From CAZKVJ01 sp964556225 (GTDB taxonomy: Bacteria > Actinomycetota > Acidimicrobiia > Acidimicrobiales > Ilumatobacteraceae): DNA of 64,000 nt. This document shows, piece by piece, positions 17,941 through 26,408 of the stretch. Position 1 is the stretch's first letter; each line of letters opens with the position of its first letter. A model generated the notes under the pieces. That model was not told the DNA's origin. It saw only the letters and a list, made by a program, of their open reading frames with translations, and ran no database searches. A program made the position numbers and the translations under genes. The DNA is taken from assembly GCA_964556225.1 (NCBI GenBank), contig CAZKVJ010000004.1, positions 156,999-220,998 on the forward strand, written 5' to 3'.

Positions 17941-18822
17941 ATGCAGTCCACGGAGGAGACGCGCGCGGTCGCGACGCTCTCCGCGCGCGTCCACCGGACG
18001 TACTGGTGGAAGGAGGTCGCGCTCGCGCTCGGCTTCTACTTCGTCTACAGCATGACCCGGAACCGCTTCGGCTCGGCCCAGATCGCGGCGGACGGTGTGC
18101 CCGAGCAGGCCTTCAACAACGCGATGAAGATCATCAACTGGGAGCTGGCCCTCGGGCTGTTCCACGAGCAGACCATCCAGGCGTGGTTCGTGCCCTACAC
18201 CTGGTTCATCCAGCTCTGGAACACCTTCTACGGCACCGCCCACTTCGTCGTCACGATCACCGTGTTCGTGCTCCTGTACCGCCGCCGCCCCGATGTGTTC
18301 CCCATCTGGCGCAACACGCTCGGGATCGCCACGGCGCTGGCGATCATCGGCTTCGCGTTCTTCCCGGTGATGCCCCCGCGGCTGCTCGACCAACCCTGCC
18401 CGCCCCAGGCCTACGGCGGGGCGTGCATCGAGAGCGACCTGCGCCCGGACGGCGGGTTCGGCTTCCGGGACACGCTGAAAGAGGACGGCGGCCCCTGGTC
18501 CTTCGACAGCGACACGATGAAGTCGATCTCCAACCAGTACGCCGCCATGCCCAGCCTGCACATCGCGTGGTCGTCGTGGTGCGCGTTCGCGATGTGGCCG
18601 ATCGCCCGCCGCTGGTGGATCCGGGCGCTGCTGCTCCTGTACCCCGCGGCCACGCTGTTCTGCATCGTCGTCACCGGCAACCACTTCTGGCTCGATGGGG
18701 TGGGCGGCCTCGTCATCTTGACGTTCGGCTTCATCGGCGGCTGGGCGTTGCACGCATGGAACCAGCGCCGACTCGAGCGTCACCTGCGCCGCGCCGAGGT
18801 CAGCGCGCTCAGCGGGGCCTGA
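17941..18822 (+). CDS. PAP2-superfamily membrane protein (AUR1/Ipt1-like)
   Basis: The 293-residue polytopic membrane protein has about six hydrophobic segments. The PAP2 phosphatase/phosphotransferase motifs are NQYAAMPSLHIAWSSW (about residue 200) and TGNHFWLDGVGG (about 240). The SLH and GNHFWLD arrangement is typical of the AUR1/Ipt1-like branch, which acts on lipid-linked phosphates or inositol-phosphoryl groups. The mid-protein block FFPVMPPRLL is also common there. A role in lipid phosphate turnover is inferred. The promoter of the csoR-like gene starts four bases after its stop. Confidence 0.85.
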   Translation: MQSTEETRAVATLSARVHRTYWWKEVALALGFYFVYSMTRNRFGSAQIAADGVPEQAFNNAMKIINWELALGLFHEQTIQAWFVPYTWFIQLWNTFYGTAHFVVTITVFVLLYRRRPDVFPIWRNTLGIATALAIIGFAFFPVMPPRLLDQPCPPQAYGGACIESDLRPDGGFGFRDTLKEDGGPWSFDSDTMKSISNQYAAMPSLHIAWSSWCAFAMWPIARRWWIRALLLLYPAATLFCIVVTGNHFWLDGVGGLVILTFGFIGGWALHAWNQRRLERHLRRAEVSALSGA

Positions 18823-18825
18823 CCG

Positions 18826-18854
18826 TTGCTCCCAAATACCCCACTGGGTATGAT
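18826..18854 (+). promoter_or_regulatory. Promoter with CsoR/CstR-family operator
   Basis: A -35 box TTGCTC (18826-18831), a 17-base spacer and a -10 box TATGAT (18849-18854) form a convincing promoter for the repressor-dioxygenase pair. A perfect inverted repeat ATACCC-CACT-GGGTAT (18836-18851) fills most of the spacer and overlaps the -10. The ATACCCC/GGGTAT pattern is the known operator class of CsoR/CstR repressors, so autorepression is expected. Confidence 0.88.
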
Positions 18855-18887
18855 GGGGGGGTCGGTCAACCGGAGGAGGAAGTGCAC

Positions 18888-19157
18888 GTGGAGCTGCCCG
18901 AGGAGTTGATCGCCGACCTGACCCGTCGGCTTCGCCGGGTCGAGGGTCAGGTTCGGGGCATCCAGCAGATGCTCGCAGACGGCCGGGAGTGTCGCGACAT
19001 CGTGGCCCAGCTGTCCGCCGCCAGCACCGCGCTCGACCAGGTGGGCTTCAAGCTGCTCGCCAGCGGGCTCACGACCTGCCTGATGGACCCCGAGAAGGCG
19101 TCCGAGCGGGGGTTCGACCTCGACGAGGTGGAACGCCTCTTCCTCAAGCTGGCGTGA
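18888..19157 (+). CDS. CsoR/CstR-family repressor, predicted persulfide sensor
   Basis: The 89-residue all-helical DUF156 repressor has sensing cysteines at C35 (GRECRDIV) and C64 (SGLTTCL). In copper-sensing CsoR the site four residues before the second cysteine is histidine; here it is G60, which argues against copper and for a CstR-like dithiol that senses persulfide or polysulfide. The downstream gene is a persulfide dioxygenase-rhodanese fusion, which supports this. The GTG at 18888 lies 8 bases after AGGAGG; an in-frame GTG at 18882 is too close to it. The stop overlaps the next start (GTGA). Confidence 0.9.
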   Translation: MELPEELIADLTRRLRRVEGQVRGIQQMLADGRECRDIVAQLSAASTALDQVGFKLLASGLTTCLMDPEKASERGFDLDEVERLFLKLA

Positions 19158-20557
19158 CCGCCGTGTTCTTCCGCCAGTACTACCTGGGGTGCCTGAGCCA
19201 CGCCTCGTACCTCATCGGCGACACGACCACCGGTCGCGCCGTCGTCGTCGACCCACAGCGCGACGTGTCGCAGTATCTCGCCGATGCTCGCGAGCACGGG
19301 TTGACCATCGAGCTCGTCATCGAGACCCACTTCCACGCCGACTTCCTCTCGGGCCATCTCGAGCTCGCCGAGGCCACCGGGGCGGCCATCGGCTACGGGG
19401 CAGCGGCGATCGGCCGGGCGGAGTTCGACATCCGCCCCTTGGCCGACGGTGAGCGGATCGAGCTCGGTGAGGTGGTGCTCGAGGTCAGGGCGACGCCAGG
19501 CCACACGCCCGAGTCCATCAGCATCGTGGTCCTCGAGCGCGGCGAGGACCTGGTGCCGTTCGGTGTGCTCACCGGTGACACGCTGTTCATCGGCGACGTG
19601 GGACGCCCGGACCTGCTCGCCAGCGTCGGCGTGACGGCCGACGATCTCGGCCGCCAGCTCTACCACTCGCTCCACGAGCAGCTGATGACCCTGCCCGACG
19701 AGACCCGCGTGTACCCGGCGCACGGTGCAGGGTCGGCCTGCGGGAAGAACCTCTCCACCGAGACCGTGTCCACCATCGGCGAGCAACGGCGAACCAACTA
19801 CGCCCTCGCCCCGATGAGCGAGGACGAGTTCGTCGCTGCGGTCACCCAGGGGCAAGCCGCTGCGCCCCTGTACTTCTCCTTCGCCGCCAACCGCAACCGC
19901 GCGGCGCGGGAGGTGTTTCACGAGGACGAGCCGGTGCCCACGATGACACTGGACGAGGTGCTCGCGGCGCAGCGCGACGGTGCGGCCGTGATCGACACCC
20001 GCGACGAGTCGGACTTCGCCGCCGGGCACCTGCGAGGGTCGATGAACGTCGGCCTCGGTGGTCGCTTCGCCGAGTACTCCGGCGAGATCGTGCGCCCCGG
20101 CACGCCGATCGTCATCGTCGCCAACCCGGGCTACGAGCACGAGGCCAGGGTTCGGCTCGCCCGCATCGGCTTCGACGAGGTGCTCGGCACGCTCGATGAC
20201 CCGTTCGGGGTGTTCCTCGCCCACCCCGAGCTGGTCGAGCAGGCGAGCCGCCTCAGCGCGATCGAGCTGATGGAGCGCCTGGCCACGTTGCCCACGGTCC
20301 AGATCGTCGACGTTCGCGGTCCCGGCGAGACGGCCGACGGCGTGCTCCCCGGCACCCGGATCATCCAGCTCCCCCAGCTGCTGGAGCGCGTCGGAGAGCT
20401 CGATCCATCGCTGCCGACCGTCGTCTACTGCGCCGGCGGGTACCGCTCGTCGGTGGCGGCCAGCGCCCTGCGGTCGCTCGGGTTCGTCGATGTGAGCGAC
20501 CTGCTCGGTGGCTACGCAGCGTGGGTGGCCGCTGGCGGCGAGCACGTCACGGTGTGA
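19154..20557 (+). CDS. Persulfide dioxygenase fused to two rhodanese domains
   Basis: The 467-residue protein opens with an ETHE1-type metallo-beta-lactamase domain. Its iron-binding motif THFHADFLSGH gives H59, H61, D63 and H68; GHTPES and YPAHGAGSACG follow. Two rhodanese domains come next. The first has N324 where the catalytic cysteine belongs (VIVANPGYEHE), so it is probably inactive. The second keeps C426 (VVYCAGGYRS). The fusion would oxidise glutathione- or mycothiol-type persulfides to sulfite and pass sulfane sulfur to the rhodanese, protecting against sulfide. The start overlaps the repressor stop; a GTG at 19163 (MFFRQYYLG) matches homologues equally well or better. Confidence 0.9.
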   Translation: MTAVFFRQYYLGCLSHASYLIGDTTTGRAVVVDPQRDVSQYLADAREHGLTIELVIETHFHADFLSGHLELAEATGAAIGYGAAAIGRAEFDIRPLADGERIELGEVVLEVRATPGHTPESISIVVLERGEDLVPFGVLTGDTLFIGDVGRPDLLASVGVTADDLGRQLYHSLHEQLMTLPDETRVYPAHGAGSACGKNLSTETVSTIGEQRRTNYALAPMSEDEFVAAVTQGQAAAPLYFSFAANRNRAAREVFHEDEPVPTMTLDEVLAAQRDGAAVIDTRDESDFAAGHLRGSMNVGLGGRFAEYSGEIVRPGTPIVIVANPGYEHEARVRLARIGFDEVLGTLDDPFGVFLAHPELVEQASRLSAIELMERLATLPTVQIVDVRGPGETADGVLPGTRIIQLPQLLERVGELDPSLPTVVYCAGGYRSSVAASALRSLGFVDVSDLLGGYAAWVAAGGEHVTV

Positions 20558-20597
20558 TCGCACATCGCCCCTGACCAGGCGATAGCGTCGGGTCGTC

Positions 20598-22559
20598 ATG
20601 TTGGAGTCGGTCCGCCAGCCGAGCGACCTTCGGGCGCTCTCGTACCCCGAGCTCGACGACCTCGCCGGCGAGATCCGCGACTTCATCGTCCAGGCGGTGT
20701 CGGAGACCGGTGGCCACCTCGGCTCGAACCTCGGTGCGGTCGAGCTGACGCTGGCACTCCATCGGGTCTTCGACTCCCCGCGCGACGCCATCCTGTGGGA
20801 CACCGGCCACCAGGCGTACGTCCACAAGATCGTCACCGGCCGCCGTCAGGGCTTCGAGCACCTCCGCCAGGCGGGCGGGCTCTCCGGCTACCCGAGCCGC
20901 GAGGAGAGCCCGCACGACTTCGTCGAGAACAGCCACGCCTCGACGATCCTCTCCTACGCCTACGGGCTCGCGGCGGCCCGTGACGCCGGCACCGACCCCG
21001 GGCGCCGCCACATCGTCGCCGTCATCGGCGACGGCGCCATGACGGGCGGCATGGCCTACGAGGCGCTCAACAACCTCGGCCACAGCGGACGCAGGGTTAT
21101 CATCGTGCTGAACGACAACGGCCGCAGCTACGCCCCGACCATCTCGAACCTGGCCGGCGGCGGCAGCGCCCCCCCGGCCGGCCCGCTCGAGTCGGAGCCG
21201 CACGCCGACCCGACGCTGCCCGACCGCCTCACCGAGCGGCTGTCGCACCGGTTCACGAACATCCGGATGAACCCGGTGTACGTACGCCGCCAGCGGCGCC
21301 TCGAGCAGTTCCTGCGCGACCTCCCCCTCGTCGGCCACCAGGCGGAGAAGGGGATCGACGCCGTCAAGGCGGCGGTGCGAGAGTTCCTCCAACCGCCGTC
21401 GTTCTTCGAGGCGCTCGGTGTGCGCTACGTCGGACCCATCGACGGCCACGACATCGCCGAGATGGAGCACGCGCTGCGCAACGCGGTCACACTGTCCGTC
21501 GATGGGCCGATCGTGGTGCACGTCCTCACCCAGAAGGGCCGCGGGTACTCACCGGCAGAAGACGACGACGAGAAGCACCTGCACGACGCGCCCGTGTTCG
21601 ACCCCGCCATCGGACCTCCGAAGGCGGTGCCCACCGGGTACACCCAGGCGTTCGCCGAGGCGATCATCAAGGAAGCGGAGGCCGATCCCCGCATCGTCGC
21701 CATCACCGCGGCGATGCCCGGCCCCACGGGGTTGCTGCCGTTCCAGGCCCGGTTCCCGGATCGCTTCTTCGACGTCGGCATCGCCGAGCAGCACGCCGTC
21801 ACCGGCGCCGCGGGCATGGCGATGGGCGGGCTGCGACCGGTTCTGGCGCTCTACTCCACGTTCCTGTCCCGGGCCTGGGACCAGGTCGTGTACGACGTGG
21901 CCCTGCACCGGCTGCCGGTGGTCTTCTGCCTCGACCGGGCCGGCATCACGGGCGACGACGGCGCCAGCCACCACGGGGTCTACGACCTGGCGCTGCTGTC
22001 CAAGGTCCCCGGGATGCGGGTGCTCGCACCGTCGTCCGCCCAGGAGCTCCACCAGATGCTCCACGACGCGGTGCACCTCGCCGACGAGGGTCCGGTGGTC
22101 ATCCGCTATCCGAAGGGCAGCGCCCAGCAGGTGTCCGAGCACGAGGTCGGCGAGGGGCTCCACGCCCGGCAGCTGCGCAGTGGTGACGGCCGGGTGTGCC
22201 TGCTCGCAGTGGGCAAGCTCGTTGCGTCCGCGTCGCGGGCGGCCGAGGCCCTCGCCGAGGGCGGCATCGACGCCACCGTGTGGGATGTCCGCTCGTGCGT
22301 CCCGCTCGATCCCGCGATGCTCGACGACGCCGCCCGACACGGCCTGGTGGTGACCGTCGAGGACGGGATCCGCGACGGCGGGATCGGTTCGTCGATCGCC
22401 GACCGCGTGCACGAGCGCAGCGACGACCCCCACGTCGAGGTGCTCGGCGTCCCCACCCGCTTCATCAGCCACGCCAAGCCGGACCAGATCCTCGCCCAGC
22501 TCGGCCTCGACGCCGACGGCATCGCCGCGACGGTCCGGCGTCTGCTCCCCCAACGATGA
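20598..22559 (+). CDS. dxs: 1-deoxy-D-xylulose-5-phosphate synthase
   Basis: The 653-residue ThDP enzyme condenses pyruvate and glyceraldehyde 3-phosphate as the first committed step of non-mevalonate isoprenoid synthesis. Visible blocks are GGHLGSNLGAVELTLALH, DTGHQAYVHKI, the ThDP-binding GDGAMTGGMAYEALNN, GPIDGHD and the transketolase C-terminal DVGIAEQHAVTGAAGMA. The length is at the long end of the family. The stop overlaps the following phosphatase start (ATGA), so they are translationally coupled. Confidence 0.96.
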   Translation: MLESVRQPSDLRALSYPELDDLAGEIRDFIVQAVSETGGHLGSNLGAVELTLALHRVFDSPRDAILWDTGHQAYVHKIVTGRRQGFEHLRQAGGLSGYPSREESPHDFVENSHASTILSYAYGLAAARDAGTDPGRRHIVAVIGDGAMTGGMAYEALNNLGHSGRRVIIVLNDNGRSYAPTISNLAGGGSAPPAGPLESEPHADPTLPDRLTERLSHRFTNIRMNPVYVRRQRRLEQFLRDLPLVGHQAEKGIDAVKAAVREFLQPPSFFEALGVRYVGPIDGHDIAEMEHALRNAVTLSVDGPIVVHVLTQKGRGYSPAEDDDEKHLHDAPVFDPAIGPPKAVPTGYTQAFAEAIIKEAEADPRIVAITAAMPGPTGLLPFQARFPDRFFDVGIAEQHAVTGAAGMAMGGLRPVLALYSTFLSRAWDQVVYDVALHRLPVVFCLDRAGITGDDGASHHGVYDLALLSKVPGMRVLAPSSAQELHQMLHDAVHLADEGPVVIRYPKGSAQQVSEHEVGEGLHARQLRSGDGRVCLLAVGKLVASASRAAEALAEGGIDATVWDVRSCVPLDPAMLDDAARHGLVVTVEDGIRDGGIGSSIADRVHERSDDPHVEVLGVPTRFISHAKPDQILAQLGLDADGIAATVRRLLPQR

Positions 22560-23338
22560 GCGACGCGCTCGCCGCCGAGCTGGCGCTCGCGCTCGAGCTG
22601 GCCGACCTCGCCGACGCCGAGACGCTGCACCGCTACGAGCGCCGTGCGTTCACCGTCGACCGCAAGCCCGACCGCACCGAGGTCACCGAGGCCGACCGCG
22701 CCGCCGAGGCCGCCATCGGGGCCCGACTGGCGATGGCCCGCCCGGAGCACGCGCTGTACGGTGAGGAGCACGGCGTGGTCGGTGCTGTCGACTCGCCCTG
22801 GCGCTGGGTGGTCGACCCCGTGGACGGCACCGCCAACTTCGTGCGCGGCATCCCGGTGTGGGCCACCCTGATCGCGCTCACGCACGAGGCGCTCGGCGCC
22901 GTCGTCGGGGTCGTGTCGGCGCCAGCCCTGGGGCGACGCTGGTGGGCCGTCGCCGGTCACGGTGCCGTCGTCGACGGGGTGCCGATCCACGTGTCCAGCA
23001 TCGCCCGCCTCGACGAGGCCCAGGTCTGCGTGACGTTCAACCATGGCTGGGACGACCTGGGGCTCACGCCCCGCTTGGTCGATCTGGCCCGGGCCGCGTC
23101 CCGCGCGCGGGGCTTCGGCGACTTCTGGCAGCACATGCTGGTGGCCGAGGGCGCCGTCGAGCTCGCCGTCGATGTCGTCGGGCTCGCCCCCTACGACGTC
23201 GCCGCGGTGGAGGTCATCGTGCGTGAGGCCGGTGGCCGGCTCACCGACCGCTTCGGGCAGCCCGGCTACCAGGCCGACACGGCGATCAGCTCCAACGGCC
23301 TGCTCCACGAGGAAGCCATCTCGCGACTCGCGACCTGA
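22556..23338 (+). CDS. Inositol-monophosphatase-family phosphatase (HisN-like)
   Basis: The 260-residue magnesium-dependent phosphatase has the metal ligands in GEEHG (69-73) and DPVDGTANF (87-95), and a C-terminal APYDVAAVEVIVREAGG. In Actinobacteria this subfamily includes HisN histidinol-phosphatase and inositol-1-phosphatase; sequence alone does not separate them. An inositol-1-phosphate synthase gene occurs at 61.5 kb, so the inositol role is also possible. It overlaps dxs by four bases (ATGA). The palindrome R2 begins 10 bases after its stop. Confidence 0.85.
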   Translation: MSDALAAELALALELADLADAETLHRYERRAFTVDRKPDRTEVTEADRAAEAAIGARLAMARPEHALYGEEHGVVGAVDSPWRWVVDPVDGTANFVRGIPVWATLIALTHEALGAVVGVVSAPALGRRWWAVAGHGAVVDGVPIHVSSIARLDEAQVCVTFNHGWDDLGLTPRLVDLARAASRARGFGDFWQHMLVAEGAVELAVDVVGLAPYDVAAVEVIVREAGGRLTDRFGQPGYQADTAISSNGLLHEEAISRLAT

Positions 23339-23348
23339 TCCCGCTCTC

Positions 23349-23397
23349 GTTCTGGTCCCAGGAAGTAGCGCTGAGCGCTACTTCCTGGGACCAGAAC
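23349..23397. repeat. Palindromic repeat copy R2 (perfect 24-bp arms)
   Basis: A perfect inverted repeat of two 24-base arms around a single G (23373). It is identical to R1 except for CCCAGG in the left arm, balanced by CCTGGG in the right, a compensatory change that keeps the stem intact. It lies between the convergent phosphatase and nfuA genes. A bidirectional transcript end is a reasonable role. Confidence 0.93.
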
Positions 23398-23404
23398 CAA
23401 GGAT

Positions 23405-23437
23405 GGGTGGGGGTGGGGGTGGGGGTGGGGGTGGGGG
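23405..23437 (+). repeat. Guanine-tract repeat, possible G-quadruplex
   Basis: One GGGT and four GGGGGT units followed by GGGGGC, six G-tracts spaced by single T bases. This is the classic pattern for an intramolecular G-quadruplex on the + strand. It sits between the R2 palindrome and the 3' end of nfuA, so the G-rich strand is the template strand for nfuA transcription. Its length may vary by slippage. Confidence 0.85.
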
Positions 23438-23439
23438 CG

Positions 23440-24072
23440 TCAGGCGTAGTAGGGGTTGGCGCCGGTGGAGTGGTCGGTGAGGTCGCGGACCCTGGTGATC
23501 GCCGGGATCTGCTCGGCGATCATCGTCTGCACGCCGTCGAGCATCGTCATCTTGCTCATCGCGCAGCCGTGGCAGCCGCCCCCCATGGTCATGTAGGCGG
23601 TGCCCTCACCGTCGTGGCCGACGTACGTGACGAAGCCGCCGTGGGCGGCGAGCGCCGGGTTGACCTCTGTGGCCACGATGGCCTCGATCTCCGCCGACAG
23701 CGCGTCGTCGGTGACGAGCCCATCGACGACCGGCGCCGCGGGCTTGTTCGGGTTGCGGATGACCAGGCCCTGGCGGTCGTTCAGGTCGAGCACCGCGCCC
23801 TGGAGCAGGTCGATGTCCTTGGCCGGGATGATGACCTTCAGCCCGTCGTGGGTGCGGACCTCGTCGGTGAACGCGGCCTTGGTGACCACGTCGAACGACA
23901 GGTCGTAGCGGAAGTCCTCCCCCGGCCCGGAGACGATCTCGAGACGCAGCCCCAGACGCTCTGCGTCGGTCTCGGCGTCGCGAACCTCGACGAGGTGGTC
24001 GCGCGCGGCGGGGGTGATCTCGATGATCAGGTCGCTGCTGGCGGGGGCGCCCAGCGGGCTCAGCGGTGACAT
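23440..24072 (-). CDS. nfuA: NfuA-type iron-sulfur cluster carrier
   Basis: The 210-residue protein joins an N-terminal A-type (IscA/HesB-like) domain that lacks the usual cysteines (residues about 13-105) to a C-terminal NifU domain with the CxxC cluster ligand GGGCHGCAMSKMTML. This is the domain order of NfuA, which delivers 4Fe-4S clusters to target enzymes. Possible users in this window are MoaA and other radical-SAM or dehydratase enzymes. It stands alone, ends against the G-tract and palindrome, and starts 44 bases from the end of the ABC transporter gene on the same strand. Confidence 0.9.
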   Translation of the reverse strand: MSPLSPLGAPASSDLIIEITPAARDHLVEVRDAETDAERLGLRLEIVSGPGEDFRYDLSFDVVTKAAFTDEVRTHDGLKVIIPAKDIDLLQGAVLDLNDRQGLVIRNPNKPAAPVVDGLVTDDALSAEIEAIVATEVNPALAAHGGFVTYVGHDGEGTAYMTMGGGCHGCAMSKMTMLDGVQTMIAEQIPAITRVRDLTDHSTGANPYYA

Positions 24073-24115
24073 GCCATGAAGGCTACCGAGGCGGCGTGCG
24101 CCACCACCCGACTCG

Positions 24116-24931
24116 TCAGTGGGCCAGCTCGGCGATCTCCTCGCGGGTCGCCTCGCCGGGCAGCTTGCCGATGATGATCATCGCCAGGACCTCGTCCTTG
24201 GTGACCTCGCTCTTGTTCACCGTGCCGACCAGCTTGCCCTGGAGCATCACGCTGATCCGGTCGGCCAGGTCGAACACGTCGTGGATGTCGTGGCTGATGA
24301 GGAAGATCCCGATGCCCTCGGCCCGCAGCTGGTTGATGAGCTCGCGGACCTGGGCCGTCTCGGCCGGGCCGAGCGCCGCCGTCGGCTCGTCCATGATGAG
24401 GATCTTGGCGTTGAAGTACACGGCCCGGGCGATGGCGACCGACTGGCGCTGGCCGCCCGACAGCGACCGGACCGCCGTCTTCAGGTTCTTGAACCGCGGG
24501 TTCAGGCGCGACATCACCTTGGCCGTCGCCGACGCCATGGCCGAGTCGTCGAGCGAGCCGGTCTTCGTGCGCAGCTCGCGGCCGAGGAACACGTTGCCGG
24601 CGGCATCGATGTTGTCCGCCAGCGCCAGCTTCTGGTAGATCGTCTCCACGCCGTACTGCTGGGCGTCACGCGGGGCGTTGATCGTCACCGGCTGTCCGTT
24701 GATGAAGATCTGGCCCGAGTCGGCCGGGTGGGCGCCGGACAGCGTGTGGATCAGCGTCGACTTCCCGGCGCCGTTGCCCCCGACCAGGGCCACCACCTCG
24801 CCAGGGTAGAGATCGATCGTCACACCGTCGACGGCGTGGATGCCGCCGAAGGCGACCCGGATGTCCCGCAGCTCCACCAGCGGGACCCGAGCCTCCCCGG
24901 ACGGATGCTCGGAGCTCGTGTTGTCGGTCAT
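24116..24931 (-). CDS. Sugar ABC transporter ATP-binding protein, single-domain XylG/FrcA type
   Basis: The 271-residue ATPase has Walker A GGNGAGKST, the signature LSGGQRQSVAIARA, Walker B ILIMDEPTAAL and a switch histidine in ISHDIHDV. Carbohydrate CUT2 ATPases such as XylG and RbsA usually carry two such domains (about 500 residues). This one has a single domain, as FrcA does, and must work as a homodimer. It is the last gene of the xylF-xylH-ATPase unit, 15 bases after the permease stop. Confidence 0.93.
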   Translation of the reverse strand: MTDNTSSEHPSGEARVPLVELRDIRVAFGGIHAVDGVTIDLYPGEVVALVGGNGAGKSTLIHTLSGAHPADSGQIFINGQPVTINAPRDAQQYGVETIYQKLALADNIDAAGNVFLGRELRTKTGSLDDSAMASATAKVMSRLNPRFKNLKTAVRSLSGGQRQSVAIARAVYFNAKILIMDEPTAALGPAETAQVRELINQLRAEGIGIFLISHDIHDVFDLADRISVMLQGKLVGTVNKSEVTKDEVLAMIIIGKLPGEATREEIAELAH

Positions 24932-24946
24932 GGTCGTGCCTCCCGA

Positions 24947-26305
24947 TCAGGCTCGTCCGCTCTGGACGATGATGCCGGCGACGATCAACCCGACGGCGAG
25001 CACTGCGAACGCCAGCCGCTTGCGACCGGTGCGCAGCGAGGAGTCGATCGCGACCGCCGTGACCAGCACGACGCCCACGACGATGTCCTGCGACGGCGAG
25101 TCGATGTTCAGCAGCACCATGCCGGAGCGCAGCGACTGCATCACCACGGCTCCGAGCACGGCACCAGGGATGGTGCCGATGCCACCGGCGAACGAGGTGC
25201 CGCCGATGACGGCAGCGGCGATCACGTCGAGCTCGTTCTGGATGCCCAGGTTGGTGACGGCGGCGTTGAGGCGCGCCGTTTGGATCGCTGCGCTGACCGC
25301 GGCCAGGACGCCCATGAGGACGAACGTGAGCATCACGGTGCGACGGGTGTTGATGCCGCTCAGCTCGGCCGCCTCCGGGTTGCCGCCATAGGCGTAGACG
25401 TACCGGCCGAAGCGCCGCCGGCGGGCGACGTAGCTCATCAGCAGCGTGATGCCGATCAGAATCACGACGGGATAGGCCACACCGGTCGGCTTGTTGGTGA
25501 TGGGCGAGATGTACTTGTTCGCCACGAGGCCGATGCCGACCAGCACCGCCCCGCAGCCGAGCACGCCGAGCCCGACGTCGACCCACGTCGGGCGCACCGC
25601 GAGGTCGTAGCGGCGCCGCCGCCGGCGAGCCAGGTAGATGCTCACGATGATGCCGGCGCACGCGAGAGCAGCCAGCACCCAGCTCCGCCACTCGCCGAGG
25701 TTGCCCTTGGACCCACCGCCGATCAGCCGGAACGTGTCGTCGAGAGGCGCCAGCGTCTGGCCCTGCTTGTCGCCCGTCCGGAAGATCATGCCCCGCCACA
25801 CCAGGAACCCACCGAGGGTGACGATGAACGCCGGGACCCCGACGTAGGCCACGAGGAAGCCCGTGATCGAACCGATCACCGCCCCGACGATCAGGCCCAC
25901 CGCCAGCGCCACCAGCCAGACGTACGACTTGTCCTTCAGGCCCTCGATGGTGACGTCGAAGCCGAAGAAGGCGATGACGCCGTCGGTCTGGACGAGCGCC
26001 ATCGTGTAGCCCACGAACCCGAGCACGGACCCCACCGACAGGTCGATGTTGCGCGTCACGATGATGAGGACCATCCCGGTCGCCATCACCGCGATCGACG
26101 TGCTCTGGACCGACAGGTTCCACAGGTTGCGGGCGGTGAGGAAGTCGCCGTCCGACAGGATGTTGAACGCGAGCCAGATGACGAGCAGGGCGACGATCAT
26201 GCCCACCAGGCGGGTGTCGATCTCGGTCGACGCCACCACGGAGCGCCACGATCGCTCCTGCCGCGTGCTGGTGGCCGCCGGGGCGGCCGCTGAAGTGTCA
26301 GTCAT
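24947..26305 (-). CDS. xylH: Xylose-type ABC transporter permease (XylH-like)
   Basis: The 452-residue CUT2 permease has about ten hydrophobic segments and typical blocks YAYGGNPEAAELSGIN and VIGGTSFAGGIGTIPGAVLG. It is about 60 residues longer than many XylH proteins, partly through a charged N-terminus and an arginine-rich loop (YLARRRRRRYDLA). Its partner ATPase is 15 bases downstream, and the binding protein is 103 bases upstream with a hairpin between. The ATG at 26305 was preferred to an in-frame GTG two codons earlier. The substrate is xylose by analogy with the binding protein. Confidence 0.9.
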   Translation of the reverse strand: MTDTSAAAPAATSTRQERSWRSVVASTEIDTRLVGMIVALLVIWLAFNILSDGDFLTARNLWNLSVQSTSIAVMATGMVLIIVTRNIDLSVGSVLGFVGYTMALVQTDGVIAFFGFDVTIEGLKDKSYVWLVALAVGLIVGAVIGSITGFLVAYVGVPAFIVTLGGFLVWRGMIFRTGDKQGQTLAPLDDTFRLIGGGSKGNLGEWRSWVLAALACAGIIVSIYLARRRRRRYDLAVRPTWVDVGLGVLGCGAVLVGIGLVANKYISPITNKPTGVAYPVVILIGITLLMSYVARRRRFGRYVYAYGGNPEAAELSGINTRRTVMLTFVLMGVLAAVSAAIQTARLNAAVTNLGIQNELDVIAAAVIGGTSFAGGIGTIPGAVLGAVVMQSLRSGMVLLNIDSPSQDIVVGVVLVTAVAIDSSLRTGRKRLAFAVLAVGLIVAGIIVQSGRA

Positions 26306-26346
26306 TCTCACACTCGCTCGTCATCGAGACCCTCGCTGGATGCGAA

Positions 26347-26384
26347 CGTGCCCCCCGCCCGCAGGGTCGCGGTCGGGGGGCACG
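26347..26384 (-). terminator. Intercistronic hairpin between xylF and xylH
   Basis: An 11-bp perfect stem (CGTGCCCCCCG pairing with CGGGGGGCACG) with a 16-base loop, no T-run after it. In ABC operons such hairpins usually stabilise the binding-protein message or partly stop transcription, giving more binding protein than permease. Here it lies right after the xylF stop. Confidence 0.8.
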
Positions 26385-26408
26385 TCACGATTCAGGCGTT
26401 GTCAGCCG

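Noticed and set aside
18888..19157. Copper-sensing CsoR
   Set aside because: The expected histidine between the cysteines is glycine (G60), and the regulated gene is for persulfide oxidation. The copper gene copCD is 24 kb away without this operator in front.
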